From positions 558,001 through 622,000 of the forward strand of contig SADC01001302.1 of NCBI GenBank assembly GCA_004194705.1: a stretch of DNA of 64,000 nt, written 5' to 3'. The first letter of the stretch is position 1, and every line of letters begins with the position of its first letter. This DNA is from Ditylenchus dipsaci. Lineage: Eukaryota; Nematoda; Chromadorea; Rhabditida; Anguinidae. The notes under the pieces were generated by a model. It was not told where the DNA came from and searched no databases. It saw only the letters and a program-made list of their open reading frames with translations. A program made the position numbers and the translations under genes. Of the stretch, positions 45,302-56,877 are shown in pieces.

Positions 45302-47272
45302 ACTCTACGATTTTTTCAAATTTTATTGTTTTTTATGTTTAAGCTAATTTAATAAAAATTCTACTAATTTGCAATAAATTGACTGTCAAACCAAGCTATC
45401 GCCCTCAAAAAGATAGCCTTAACATGTTTTGTGGAAGGTTTATAGTAGACTCTATTTGAGTGTTTCGGTTACTTTGAGGGCTATTTTTGATCTTTCGCAG
45501 TGCTTGAGTTATAACTCAGATGTCTTGGGGTGGTTCAAGGCGTTCAAGGTGGTTGCGGTATGTGGTTTCGGTAGGTTCTAGGTAAATTCTTCCACGGTAA
45601 ATTCACCCATTGGTAATGTCCAATTTAGATAATTAATTAGCATAAACACACAATTTTTTTCTATGCTTAGTAGCTCTCTTGACTAGATACTTGAAAACCC
45701 TTACATGAGTAACGCTAACTGGATATCGCAACCAGGGGGGGGGCTAAATGCCTCCCTGTGGTCATTTTACCTACACTGTTTTTGACGTTTACGGTGTTTT
45801 TAATTTACAATTTTTCCCAAAACATTAGGACAAAGGGGCGTGGGGATGTTGAAGCCCGGCTGACCCCACCCTGGATACGTCAATGATCACCACCTGCATG
45901 CCAACACAAGTAACTAGGTGAATACACGTCCTATTACTTGAATGGTCAAGACTGGTCAAGACTAACCGGGCAGTACTAGTGGGTAGTCACTTTGCATATC
46001 GCAACCTGAGTGCTACTGCATCAGTAATACCATTAGGGTACACCACTTAGACTCATGTGTCACCAGCTGAACTACCCTTGAATAATACCTCCTAAAAACC
46101 ACTACCTGATTAGTACCATGTGAGTACCATTACTTGACCCCTTAATACAACAACTTTTGTACACGAATCCGGGGTTTTTGGTGATAGTACGAGAATATGT
46201 GTGAACAAAACAGCAGTATTCAAACCAGTGAATCTAAATTTTGAGGACCTGGAGATGGTAAGTTCTTAAGGGCACGTAAATTTCCTGGTAGTGAGGCTTT
46301 GTTTTGAGAGAAACAGATTAATACTGAATAAATAAATAAGAATTTCACAATGGATTTTTTAACCGTGGATGAATTTACCTATGGATGAATTTAAAGGAGC
46401 ACGCCCGTGCGTTACACGGAGAAAGGCAGGGACCAGTAGTTTTTCTTATTCTTGCTAATCTTTTCATGCCCTTTCATCCAGAATTTTAAGTTTTCTGCCT
46501 AACTTTTAAAAGTAGTATAAGGTCGTCAGAATTAGATTGAACGCGAAACGAGTGAAAAATGGGACGGTTCAAAAAATTTGCTGGTCCCCCCGCTTTAACT
46601 TTTTAAAACGCACGGGCATGCTTTTTTAACGTGGATAAATTTACCATCGCCCGTTTGGGTACCATCTAGATGGTTTGGCTACTATTCCCAACTAAAAACA
46701 TCCATAAAACAAAGAGACGTTGTTTCGACTCAAAATGAATGAAAACAAAGATCTTATAATGATTGTCCTAATGATTAGAATGATTTTGATGACTATGATG
46801 TTTGTGGTCATTTTAATATCTATGATAATTACCTAAAATGATAATTTTCTTTTTTCTTCAGCCCTCTCATTTAGGAGATAAGAAACATTCAAGTGAAAAC
46901 TAAACCTGCCAGGGAACGGCTTTTCCGGCCCAGGTGTAACTTTTTAAGAAGCTTTCATTTTTATTTTCATCGCTTGTTCACCTCATGTTTTGTAGTTAAA
47001 AAAGTTTAACTAAGTTTAACTGTGTCCATTGTACCTTTTCAGATTGTGTTTCTGTAATTTCCCTGGAAAAAAGTCAAGTTTTTGACAAGTTTTTTTTCCG
47101 TATTTCAGTCCTCAAAACGGTCCGTGTTTGCGGCCCGTTTTACGGACACGGATACGGCCCATTGGGTGCATCCCACAAGCTAAGTTTCTGAGTGATAAAG
47201 TCCATCTGACTGGAATTCTGATCCGCTCAATCGATTTTTCTCGCAAAAATTTAACCGCTTCTTAGTAAAGCG
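45302..47272. other. Intergenic, degenerate arrays and a family-A MITE
   Basis: After the GLDC stop there is AT-rich DNA, then at about 45880-46160 a degenerate array of short words (ACTACCTG, GTACCA) resembling that at 28.7 kb. A family-A MITE follows at 46390-46629. At 47190-47260 there is a fragment of the foldback-N centre (GAATTCTGATCCGCTCAATC). No gene recognised. Confidence 0.45.
46390..46629. repeat. MITE family A, copy 3
   Basis: TTAAAGGAGCACGCCCGTGC ... GCACGGGCATGCTTTTTTAA with inner GGCAGGGACCAG / CTGGTCCCCCCGC. 240 bp. Confidence 0.8.
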
Positions 47273-47929
47273 CCAAAAACAGCTTTGCCCCAAAAACATA
47301 CTTTACGTGTTAGAAAATAAAAGGGAATGCAGAATTACAACTTAAAAAATTTGCACCAAAAAAAGGGAATTTGCTCCAAAAAAAGTTTTTTGCCCCAAAC
47401 AAAAGTCTTTTTTGACCCAAAAAAGTCTTTTTGCGCCAAATAAAAGTCTTGGCGCTACTGTAATATACCCACCCCCCCCCCCCCCAAAAGCGCTACTGTA
47501 ATATACCCCCCCCCCCCCAAAAATCGACCTACTGTCATATACCCCCCCCCCCCCCCAAAAACCGACTTTTTAGGGATGGTCAAAAACCATTTTTACACAA
47601 TAATTTCGCCGTAAAAGGACCAGAAAAGCAATTTAAATGGGATTGCGGGCTGTATTGGGAGGGGAAGGGAATGATACAGGGCCACTTCTCGAGATGGTTG
47701 GGATCCTTAGAGTACTAATTCTCTAAGCGTCTAAGGGTACTTTCAAACCCAGGAACTTGTGGTGCAGGCATAAGTATAAGTACTTTTCATGGACCAAGCC
47801 GATCAGTGGGGTGGACCTCGCGGGTTTACTCATAGGCCTAGCACTTTTTGAGTGCTAGGCTGAATTTTTGGATGCTGGGCCTCTGGCCCGGCCTTGTAGA
47901 ACGAGTGGAAATGCTCTTCGGCAAAAAAA

Positions 47930-48190
47930 TAAAGATGTTGAACATAGTTTTGAATACTGGGGCCTACCGCATAAATAACTCTGGTATGCATGTTTTTTCA
48001 TGCATCCAGAGTCGCTTTCGAGTGATTTGTGTCTAAGGTATGTGGCTGTGCGCATCTCCACTCCAAGTCCCCAAGCCCCCTGCGCCTCCGAAGGGGGCGC
48101 AGGTGGCTTGAGAGTTAGAGATGCGCGCACTCACCTTAGACATGATTCCGAGAAGTACTCTTGATTAAAAATGCAAATAGAGTCTTTTTT
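47930..48190 (+). repeat. Hairpin element C, copy 4
   Basis: GATGTTGAACATAGTTTTGA leader, CTCTGGTATGCATG hairpin, long hairpin with tip CAAGCCCCCTGCGCCTCCGA / inverse. Inside foldback P. Confidence 0.75.
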
Positions 48191-48710
48191 GCCACGCCCC
48201 AGTTGAAAAACATGATGAAACAGTTAAACGATGACAAAAAAGTGGCCCCTATTATTCCCTCCCCTCCCCATACAGCCCTTATTCCCTTCGAAAATGTTGG
48301 ACTCCCGAAATATTTTTGGACTACTCAAATATTTTTGGACTACCGAAATATTTTTAGACTAGTAAACTCCCATTGGACTAGTAAATTCCATTGGAATACT
48401 AAAGTGCAATTAACCCGATCTTTTTCGCAAAATATAAAACAGCGAATTTTGAATTATTAAGTCTGAACCTCTAAAATGCTAGAAACAGCAATTTTTTGAT
48501 TCTACTTACTTTTAATTACTTTTAATTTATTTATGTTTTATTTTTAAGCCATCCAGGTGGATATCCACCTGGTCAGATTGTACTTATCCTGAGTTTTAGG
48601 GTTTGAGTGGCTAAAACCACAATTTCAGTTGTGACAACCATTACTCCCCATATAATTTTAGGTTAGAAAAACGCCATGTGGATATTCATTTACCTGAGCC
48701 TACCCATCCC

Positions 48711-49336
48711 GGATTTTATGGTTTGGGTATAGGATATCGCAGTTTCGATACTATCAAATGTATTTTTTAGCGAAAAAGTATATATATACGCATCGCCTAT
48801 TGTCGAAAGTTCAAGTCCCTCTGGGGTTTTTCAATTCACTTTTTAGTAAGTTTACTGACTTCTAGTGCTAAAAATCATCGAGAAATCGATTGCAACCGTA
48901 ATCAGCACAGCGTTGCTGTCAGCAACTGCCTCAATTTTGCGATTTTGAGTAAATCATCACCAAAATTAAAGCCACGATATAGATTTTGTTGTGCACGTTC
49001 GCGTAGATCATGGGTAGATGGGGTTTGGAAATTTTAACTAGTCTTCCCCCTTTTAATTGCGGCTTATAATGTTTGGCTCCGTAATACGTTTTATAACATT
49101 TTTCTCACTTTGTTACTTACAATGACTAAAATGCCACTAACATTCCTCCAATAGCTTTGAAATTTTGATGTATTCTAGTCATTTTTCAGTTTTGGTAAGA
49201 GATCTTTTAAAAATCGCATAGGTGCCAGAAATAGACACTGAAAACAGTTCAATAGGTAGTCAATGCATTTGCAGAGAAAAAAGTATATTGCGCATGCACT
49301 TATACCATAAAAATCTAGTTATGCAGAGAGATTTTT
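48711..49336 (+). repeat. Repeat D, copy 2
   Basis: Nearly identical to 32567-33190, including TATATATATACGCATCGCCT and AGTTCAAGTCCCTCTGGGG. Differences are isolated (for example GTAATCAGCAC for GTCATCAGCAC). Lies between C copies 4 and 5 inside foldback P. Confidence 0.8.
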
Positions 49337-49380
49337 AATAGGGAATAAAGGGGGCCACTAATCACACAGGGGCCACTAAC

Positions 49381-49640
49381 AAGAAGATGTTAAACATAGT
49401 TTTGAATACTGGGGCCTACCGCATAAATAAACTCTGGTATGCATGCTTTTTCATGCATCCAGAGTCACTTTCGAGTGATTTGTGTCTAAGGTATGTGGGT
49501 GTGAGCATCTCAACTCCAAGCCCCAAGCCCCCTGCGCCTTCGAAGGGGGCGCAGGGGGCTTGAGAGTTAGAGATGCGCGCACACACTTACCTTAGACATG
49601 ATTCCGAGAAGTACTCTTGACCATAAAATGCATATAGAGT
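49381..49640 (+). repeat. Hairpin element C, copy 5
   Basis: Same layout as copy 4 (tip CCCCCTGCGCCTTCGAAGGG). Same orientation as copy 4. Confidence 0.75.
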
Positions 49641-50380
49641 CTATTTTTGCCACGGCCCGAGTTGAAAAACACGGTAAAGCAGCTAAAAAAAAGTGGTCCC
49701 TGTATTATTCCCTTCCCTTCCCAATGCAGCCCATAATCCCTTTTAAACTGCTTTTCTGGTCCCTTTATGGCAAAATTATTGCATAAAAATGGTTTTTAGA
49801 CACTCGCCAAAAAGTCGGTTTTTTGGGGGGGGGGTATATGACAGTAGGTCCGATTTTTAGGGGGGGGGGTTAATTACAGTAGCTTTTTTGGGGGGGGGGG
49901 TATATGACAGTAGGTCCGATTTTTGGGCGGGGGGGGGGGGGGGGGGGTTACATAGGACAGTATTTTTGGGGCGGGGGGGGGGGGTTATATGACAGTAGGT
50001 CCGATTTTGGGGGGGGGGGTATATTACAGTATATTTTGGGGGGGGGGGGGGGTATATGACAGTAGGTCCGATTTGGGGGGGGGGTGGTATATTACAGTAG
50101 CTTTTGGGGGGGGGGGTATATGACAGTAGGTCCGATTTTTGGGGGGGGGGGGGGGTTATATGACAGTAGGTCCGATTTGGGGGGGGGGGGTATATTACAG
50201 TAGCTTGGGGGGGGGGATATGACAGTAGGTCCGATTTTGGGGGGGGGGGTATATTACAGTAGCTTTGGGGGGGGGGTATATGACAGTAGCGTCAAAGTCT
50301 TTTTGCTCCAGAAAAAAAGCTTTGTCCCAAATTAAAGACAATTTCCTTATCTTTCATTGAAGTCTTTGATTAGAAAAAAG

Positions 50381-51942
50381 GGCGAGCACTCAGTTGCGGA
50401 TTTTTTTGCGGATTCTACACATGCGGAGCCATTTTATGTGGATTTTAACTTGCGGACTCCACACTTGCGGTTTCCGCTTTTGCAGACTTTTACTTGCGGA
50501 CTCCACACTTGCGGTTTCCACATTTGCGGATTTTTAATCACTAATGAGTCTATGTCATTAACAAAAGCGGGAGATCGCATTCACCAAAAGTACTAACCAC
50601 TAACAAGTTATTAATAATAGCGATAAAATTACAGTATGATATTCTAATCGTCCCAATTGTCAAAACCATTTTTCATAATGCGAAATCGCAAAGCTTTTAG
50701 ATGCTGTAAGGCTTCCTCATCTGTAGGTGTTTGGAGCGCATCGTATATTGCTATCAATTCCCAAATAGCCCGGTCTGTTGATTTGGATTGAACAGAATGG
50801 GGGCGCACTAATCATCCAACAGTTGGGTCTAGTTCATATTCTCTAAGCTTCGTTTCGGCAACAAGCTCTTCTTTTTTGATGACCTCTATGGCTCTGAAAA
50901 TTAAATTAAAAGTGTGATTTACAGGGTGATTCTAAAACTCTGCAGGCTTAACCAAATTTTTCAGGGAAATTCTCCTTCTCGGCGGAAAAGTTTCCTTTTT
51001 TGTAATACTCCCCCAGACTCCCACAGAACACGGGATAAATCGTGTCTCGTGACTTTTGTCGTTTATTGAACAAAATTTGCACAGAAAAGGGCATTTTTTG
51101 CTAAAGAAGGGTAATTTTTTTGCAAAAGCGGCTATTTTTGGCCTTTTCGATTTAAACGAAAAAGTAAAAACATACTTTGAAAATGCACCATTTTTCTTTT
51201 TCAACTGAGCATTCAGCAGACAATAAAATGACTCTTGAGCATTATTTGTTCTTCCCAGAACACCATCCTGCGTTTTTTTATTCCATACTGTTGGTCGAAA
51301 AAGGGGCGAATTTCTCGCGCCCTGTATGCTGATGTAGTTTCTAAAAAGTCTATAAATAGAAAAGTATAGTTCAGCAAATCTACCGCTCTAAATATGAAAA
51401 CACTGACTCAGCAATAGAAAGCGGAACTAACTTCCAAAACTCGGTCAACAACAATTGGAATGCTGGCTCTACTTGCCTTACGGGCAGAAAAGATAAAGCT
51501 GCCAAAATTTTGACCAAAGTCCTGTAGTCTTCGTTAGACTAATAAATGTGTAACAGACCATTACGTTTCATATGACGATGAATGCTTTGCGAAAGGGAAA
51601 AAAAAGCAGCTACGTATGGTCAAATTCGAGCCAAAAACGTCTTTAAAGGCATTGATAGCAGCTTTTAAAAAGTCATGTTCATTACATAAACTGCCGTTTT
51701 GTGTCTTTTGAAAAACCTTGTTCAAAGTCAGTCATCACACTAGTAGGCAAAGTGTCTACGTTGCTTTTCACAATCTACAAAAAATAGCTGGTGTAATTTT
51801 TTAAAATACCGCATATTCATATTCCGCAAGTGATAATCCGGAAGAACAAATCCGCAAGTGTGGAATCCGCAAGTGTAAAATCCGCGTAAGTTCAATCCGC
51901 ATATGTGGAATCCGCAAAAAAATCCGCAACTGAGTGCTCGCC
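50381..51942. mobile_element. MULE-type foldback Q, 8-bp TSD
   Basis: Ends GGCGAGCACTCAGTTGCGGA / inverse ending CAACTGAGTGCTCGCC. The arms (about 100-150 bp) are repeats of ACTTGCGGATTTCC-like units. The 8-bp direct repeat GAAAAAAG flanks it (50373-50380 and 51943-51950). The interior carries a decayed transposase on the minus strand (next entry) and, at about 50928-51200, a later insertion with a CAGGGTGATTCTAAAA mariner-like end. Confidence 0.85.
50644..51775 (-). pseudogene. Decayed Mutator-like (MULE) transposase of foldback Q
   Basis: MULE transposases are DDE enzymes that cut and paste their element through its inverted ends. Minus-strand pieces in order: VMTDFEQGF and AAINAFKDVFGSNLTIRSC (the conserved catalytic Asp and the Cys of the C-x-FH motif, with the homopolymer just after it scrambled), then SQSIHRHMKRNGLLHIY, YRTLVKILAALSFLP and PAFQLLLTEFWK, then WNKKTQDGVLGRTNNAQESF (the RTNN..E motif), and after the insertion AIEVIKKEELVAETKLREYE and IWELIAIYDALQTPTDEEAL to a TAG at 50644-50646. 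Frameshifts and stops are numerous, so it is not functional. The N-terminal domain and DGTF motif are missing. Confidence 0.8.
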
Positions 51943-51950
51943 GAAAAAAG

Positions 51951-53362
51951 GAAGCAATACGAGACCTCATGCAAATCCTACAAAAAGCCGTGTGCTTTTA
52001 TGTGGCCACATCATGCAAATTTTGATGAAAAATATGTATACTCTGCACGAATACAATAAAAAAGTCGCCTCAGCACCTTATAAACATACTTTACATACTG
52101 TACTCCCCATGTCGGTGGAGTTGTTAGAATCATATTTTTCTGCTGTTAAAAACTTTTTTATAGTAAATACAAAAATCACGATTATTGTAAAAAGAAGGTA
52201 TATTATCGTGAAAAGAGAGGTACTAAATTCGGGATCGTCAAAGTTTTGGCTTTGGCCAGCATTTTTCATTTTTTGTTTTTTCTACAATTTTTTTATTTTC
52301 TCTTGGAGAAAAGCGGATCATTAGAGCTTTTACGGTAGTTGGAGTTTGTGTTAGATCGACATGTAGACATAAAAAATAAGTTTATTTAAGTTTTAAGACC
52401 ACTGCGTTTGCAACTGCTTAAATACATGACTCTGTGCTGGTCAATTTCTATCATCACCGGTCTAGCTTTGAAGTATTTGGCACACCGCAAGAATATGAGC
52501 AAAGTTACAAGAGAATGCAAGTGAATGATCTAAAATGGTTTGATTGAAATCGGTCGGTTTATTTTCAGTACGCTGTTAGGAGTGATTTGGGTCGAAAGGT
52601 ATTTCCAAGTGAAAACTTTGTTCATTAAAGGCTTTCCTACTATCATAAAATAATCCACAGGACAACTCATATCCGTTATTAATCTAAAGAAAATTCGGAA
52701 TTTGAAGAACATTTCTGTCGGGATTTTTTATTTTTTAATTCTTTCGCAACATTGACTGACCCATATATTTGACTGACAGTAATACAGTATTAGCTACCGC
52801 ATATCTCATATTGATCAGCCCGGGCTTTTATTTACCATGCTCTCAAACATCAGAAATTTTTTGTCGGTCTCAAATTTTTGCCTGCTCAATCAAAATATGA
52901 AAAATAGAATCAATGGAACTCGAAGCAGTTAATTTTTTTTGTAAAATATTGTTACTGGACTGGAGGTTGTGATTTATTTATCTGGAGATGGCTTATAAAT
53001 GATCAGCACAAAATTCTGAGCAACATGTTTATTTTAGTACAAACAACTGTTCTAGTTTTAACCCAATATTTAGAGGACAGAGAAAGCTGGATCTCGGGCT
53101 TATGAGAATTCAACTGTTTGAATAAGCCCAGACTACCATAAAACCCCTAACAGCATAGGAACTCAAAAATTATTTGAAAACTATATGCTGAAAAAACTGT
53201 GCTTTTACATGGCTCAGTAAACTTCAGATAAACGAAAATGTTACACCACGTTCGATCGAATTCCAGCGTCGACTGTAGCTAAAATTATTAAGGCTGCGCT
53301 ATTCATGGCGCACTAATAGCAGAGCCAGCAAGTCTAAAATTGGTAGTCTGATTCAAACCTAT
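51951..53362. other. Region with an unidentified minus-strand exon
   Basis: The minus strand at about 52440-52700 reads well as protein after TTTTCTTTAG: INNGYELSCGLFYDSRKAFN, EQSFHLEIPFDPNHS, a stop, then TDFNQTILDHSLAFSCNFAH. A minus-strand AATAAA lies near 52380-52390. This may be the 3' exon of an unidentified gene with one frame error. A plus-strand ORF at 51905-52324 (MSVELLESYFSAVKNFFIVN) is not recognised. Confidence 0.3.
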
Positions 53363-53364
53363 TA

Positions 53365-53616
53365 CAGGGTGATCCAAAATTTGCTAAACCTTTTTTGTTG
53401 CCTTGGTTCCCTTTGGTTTTTTCGGAATTTCTTTTTCGCCGGGCGCAGTCATTCATCTTTTGGCTCCATAATTCGATGAAACTGCCTTAAAAACAATTGA
53501 AAAAGAGTCATAATCAATCAACAAAGTAAAAGAAAAATTGTCGGAAAAGAAATTCCGCTAAAACCAAAGGGGGACCAAGGCAAAAATAAAAGCTTTAGCA
53601 ATTTTGGACCATCCTG
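53365..53616. mobile_element. TA-flanked mariner-like MITE, family Y
   Basis: 252 bp. Ends CAGGGTGATCCAAAATTTGC / inverse GCAATTTTGGACCATCCTG, flanked by TA on both sides (53363-53364, 53617-53618). CAGGGTG ends with a TA target are common in mariner MITEs. The arms also contain GCCTTGGTTCCCTTTGG / CCAAAGGGGGACCAAGGC. Confidence 0.8.
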
Positions 53617-53698
53617 TATTTCACTAATAGAAAGCCTTTATTTTTTTCTAAAAGGGTCTTAAAAGTAGATAAAACCACTTTATAAAAGGAGAAAATCG

Positions 53699-54227
53699 TT
53701 ACAACTCGAAGGGCTGCTTGATTTCGACATCCAGAGAGGCTTGTTGCAAAAAATAAGGTAATTTAGTGAAACTTGCATTGTAGAGTATGTCATAACAAGC
53801 ATGGAAATTGGCTGGGGAAACAGAAGACTTCATGGCTCTCAAGATAACAGCACCTGTCAAATGGGTGGAAAGGAATAGAGCAAAAGCTATGTCTAGTGGC
53901 AGAATAAACTTCAAGGTGACAATGTTTTCGCTTATTTGATAGCTTTTACTTAGGTTGTAATCATCTTGCCTAAAAAGTCAAATACGCCCTTGCTGAGTGT
54001 TATATATTTTTGCTCTACCTATTTTTGTACCGCTTGTTCTTGACAAAGACCATGTAGTCGAGAATAGTTGTGCAGATGACTATAAACAGGAGTATGTAGT
54101 GCTGCGCTATCAGATAGTTTGAGTTAGTGCTGGAAATGAGGGTGGTGTGTATCAAAGGTTTGGAGAACACAGGATCCTGCAAGGCAGTCACAACGATCAC
54201 TACGTCGGTAAGGATGCTAACGCTCCA
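53699..54227 (-). CDS. Nematode-type chemoreceptor (7TM GPCR) C-terminal exons
   Basis: Two exons: 54019-54227 and 53969 down to TAA at 53699-53701, separated by a 49-bp intron. The first ends with a hydrophobic helix, YILLFIVICTTILDYMVF, then VKNKRYKNR. The second begins DDYNLSKSYQISENIVTLKF followed by ILPLDIAFALFLS, another helix, and ends DVEIKQPFEL. A LS..YQI.EN motif at the start of a membrane helix is typical of nematode chemosensory receptor families (SRA/SRE/SRB type; family knowledge). Upstream exons coding the first helices were not found before 54.6 kb, so the gene is partial here or its introns are long. The class is inferred from this short motif. Confidence 0.5.
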
Positions 54228-54837
54228 CTAAACAAAACATATTCCAGAAAAGAACAGTGTAATTAAAAAAGTGCCTAACAAGTTGTAAGTAGTTTTTCTT
54301 TCCAAAAATTAGGCATTTTTGCAATTCAGGCAAATAAGACGCCTCCAACTTTATTATTTCGGACTTTTAAAGGGTTAAGTTAGGCATGTTTTTTGTGCTA
54401 AAGTTAGGTATACAAACTCTTTTCAAAGAGCGGTTTTAACCAATTGTTGTGTGTTTTAGAGCCTGGAATGTGCAGAAAACCTATTTTAAGATGATAAACG
54501 GCAGTTGAAACAAAATAATTGTTTACATACCATATTCTCTCTATTAACTCCTCACGCGAAGTTATTTTTCAAGCCCTAGAAAATCTTGAAATTGTTAATC
54601 GAAAATTGACCTTTTTCTGAAACCCTAGTCAAAAAAACGAATGGGTGGGGAGTTAATAGAGGGAACACGGTAATTTTGCCTTTTTGGAGGACCAAGGGTA
54701 TTCAACCTGATAATTGTAGACTATAACTGATTTGGTTTGCTAAAAGCATGAAAAATTCCACGAAAAATCTGAAATGTGCCACGAAAAAGCTTAAAACTTA
54801 AATATGGCAAAAAATGACATATTTTGGAGCAAATATA
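54228..54837. other. Spacer with MITE T copy 3 and a foldback-N fragment
   Basis: MITE T (54538-54672): TACCATATTCTCTCTATTAA ... AATAGAGGGAACACGGTA. At 54720-54790 lies a partial foldback-N arm (CTGATTTGGTTTGCTAAAAG, GTGCCACGAAAAAGCTT). No gene. Confidence 0.55.
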
Positions 54838-55845
54838 GTATACCCACCCACTCAACTAAAGTATACCCAGCCCACTAAACTATAGTACAGTCAAACCTCT
54901 ATATAACGGCCCCCCCCCCTAAAAGTTCGTTCCCACCTTGGGTCCGACACTTTTTTTAGCTCGATTTTCAAAGCTTTTTTAAATTCTGTTTTGACAGTCT
55001 GGTCGCAAATATCGCAAGGATTCCGATTTTGCCGATCGTTTTTTCAATATTTGAATAATTTTATTTTAAAAAATACAAAACCTCTATATAACAGCCCTCT
55101 AATTTTTTTTAGATGGTATTTTTTAGGTGGTATTCTATAGTGTTACCATAGTATACCCACCCACTCAACTATAGTATACCCACCCCACTCAACTATAGTA
55201 TACCCACTCGCTGAACTATAGTATAGTATACTGAGCGTAATTGGAGTGCATCCGCCCGAGTTCTTTGAAGTAGACAAAAAACATGTGAAGTATGTGCATC
55301 CTATTATATAACACGCCTCAAAACAAAATTTTTTACCATCGAGGCCAATTGGGGGCGGGGGGGGATAAATGGCAAATTTTGCCCAGGGCATTTTAGCTGT
55401 ACCATTTTGTCCCGCGCATTTTGGCTGTGCCACTTTGCCCGGGGCACTTTTGCTGTGGGATTTTGCCCTAAAAAGCTTAAAAATTGCCTTAAAAAATCAG
55501 GCGCTAGTAGCGAATACCCCCCCCCCCCCCCAAAGCATCCGACCTTTAAAAATTGCTGTAACTACCCTTGGTATTCGCTACTAGGGTCAACAATCCCAAC
55601 CGAGGGGTAAATGGCATATTTTGCCCGGTTTCGGGGCTAAATTCCACAGCTAAAGTGCCCGGGACAAAATGGCGCAGCCAAAATGCCGGGGCAAAAAGGC
55701 TCCGCCTCGATGTTCAAAAATTTTGTTTCGAGGTGTGTTATATGATAACTGTTGTGTGTCTCATTGTAAATGTAATAAAAATTTATAATTCTTTGAGTCT
55801 GGGGTGGGTATACTATAGTTCAGTGGGGTGGTATACTATAAATTA
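54838..55845. mobile_element. Foldback CC with a pogo-like insertion
   Basis: The arms repeat ACTATAGTATACCCACCCAC (54838-54890, 55145-55230) and the inverse GGGTGGGTATACTATAGTTC (55800-55845), and further in GCATTTTGGCTGTGCCAC-type units and GGCGCTAGTAGCGAATACCC / inverse. The axis is near 55530. A K-family-like piece (54890-55140, CAGTCAAACCTCTATATAAC, AAAAGTTCGTTCCCACC) interrupts the left arm. Confidence 0.65.
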
Positions 55846-56535
55846 GCCCAAATTTTTGACAATTCAGTATCGTGTAGCCCAAGATCTCAGCTTTCGAATG
55901 AACTATCAAACTCCTTTCAATCATCTCAAAATTTAGAGGTTTGAATGAAGTAATTTTGGGGTATAGACGTTTCGCGAATATGAAACTTTTTTAAAACAAC
56001 AGGGGGGACCAAGGCAGTTTTTTAGGGTTTTTTTCAAAAATTTTAGATTGTGTCCGAACTATCCCAAACCATTCTAAACCACCCCAAATACCGTCGAACC
56101 GCCCTAAATACCCCTAAACCTGAAAAAAAATTAAAAAAAAAGCATAACCCATTTTTTGGTCCTGTCAAACAGGATTTCCTGCACAAGTTTGCCTACGATG
56201 AAATAGTTTAGTTTTTAATTTGAGGAACTTTTGTTCCTTTTTGTCATCCAAGTGGATATCCACCTGACCAGGAGGTACACTAATCACTTTTTAACTCGAA
56301 AAAAATAATGTAAAAAATTGGTCAACGCCATTTTTAAATCGGCACCCATATTTTGTGACTAGAATGTCAAAAAGGTGTTTTGTATAGTTGCAGTCTTGAG
56401 ACACAGAAAATCTGTTTTTGCAGTGTTGTACAACATGAAATTCTGTATCAGAAAATACATTTGTCCCAAACCATCTTCGGAGTGTTAAAAAATAAAAAAA
56501 ATTGCGGAGTGAACGAAAAATAAAAATATATACAT
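55846..56535. other. Spacer with a foldback-F arm fragment
   Basis: 55995-56120 repeats the inner arm of foldback F (AACAGGGGGGACCAAGGCAG, then CCAAACCATTCTAAACCACC). No gene recognised in the rest. Confidence 0.5.
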
Positions 56536-56877
56536 TTGTGTCTTGACGGGAAAACCACTAGTTTGCACTTCTTCGATTTCGGCACACCGTGTTGCATGCA
56601 ACTGCAAAGCAAAAAAGGCTTGTGCAAATATAAATCTGCAGCCACCAAAGTACGCCTAGACTCCCTAAAGATGGCAGTCTCGCAAAGCAATACTGGCCTA
56701 GTTACACGTTATGCATTATGTACGCTCTTCGATCCATATTTACGTGACGTGGATCTAAGATTGCCCAGACTTCAAAATCCAACAGCTTTAAAAATTAGCA
56801 TAAGACCAGTTGTTGAGTATTTTGCACATTATCTATTTTTTCATAGAATTTTTGGCGCTAGTAGTAGTATTTTTTAA
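56536..56877 (+). CDS. Hypothetical 113-residue ORF
   Basis: Starts at a non-ATG context or is internal to an exon. Reads TTSLHFFDFGTPCCMQLQSK, KVRLDSLKMAVSQSNTG, YALCTLFDPYLRDVDLRLPR. The composition is protein-like and the LCTLFDPYLRD segment faintly recalls the LLDPR motif of hAT transposases, but that is too weak to name it. No splice partners found. Confidence 0.3.
   Translation: MCLDGKTTSLHFFDFGTPCCMQLQSKKGLCKYKSAATKVRLDSLKMAVSQSNTGLVTRYALCTLFDPYLRDVDLRLPRLQNPTALKISIRPVVEYFAHYLFFHRIFGASSSIF

Larger units (their letters stand above)
47273..50340. mobile_element. Foldback P with poly-G/C minisatellite arms
   Basis: The left arm (47273-47700) contains CTCCAAAAAAAGTTTTTTGC, three ~35-bp units of poly-C with TACTGTAATATACC or CTACTGTCATATACC, then GAAAAGCAATTTAAATGG and GGGAGGGGAAGGGAATGATA. 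The right arm (49690-50340) is the inverse, expanded to about a dozen poly-G units (TATATGACAGTAGGTCCGAT, TATTACAGTAGCTT). Poly-G runs reach about 20. The interior holds C copy 4, repeat D copy 2 and C copy 5. No gene. Confidence 0.75.

Noticed and set aside
51905..52324. 139-codon plus-strand ORF as a transposase fragment
   Set aside because: It begins inside the arm of foldback Q and continues into AT-rich low-complexity sequence; no motif is recognisable.
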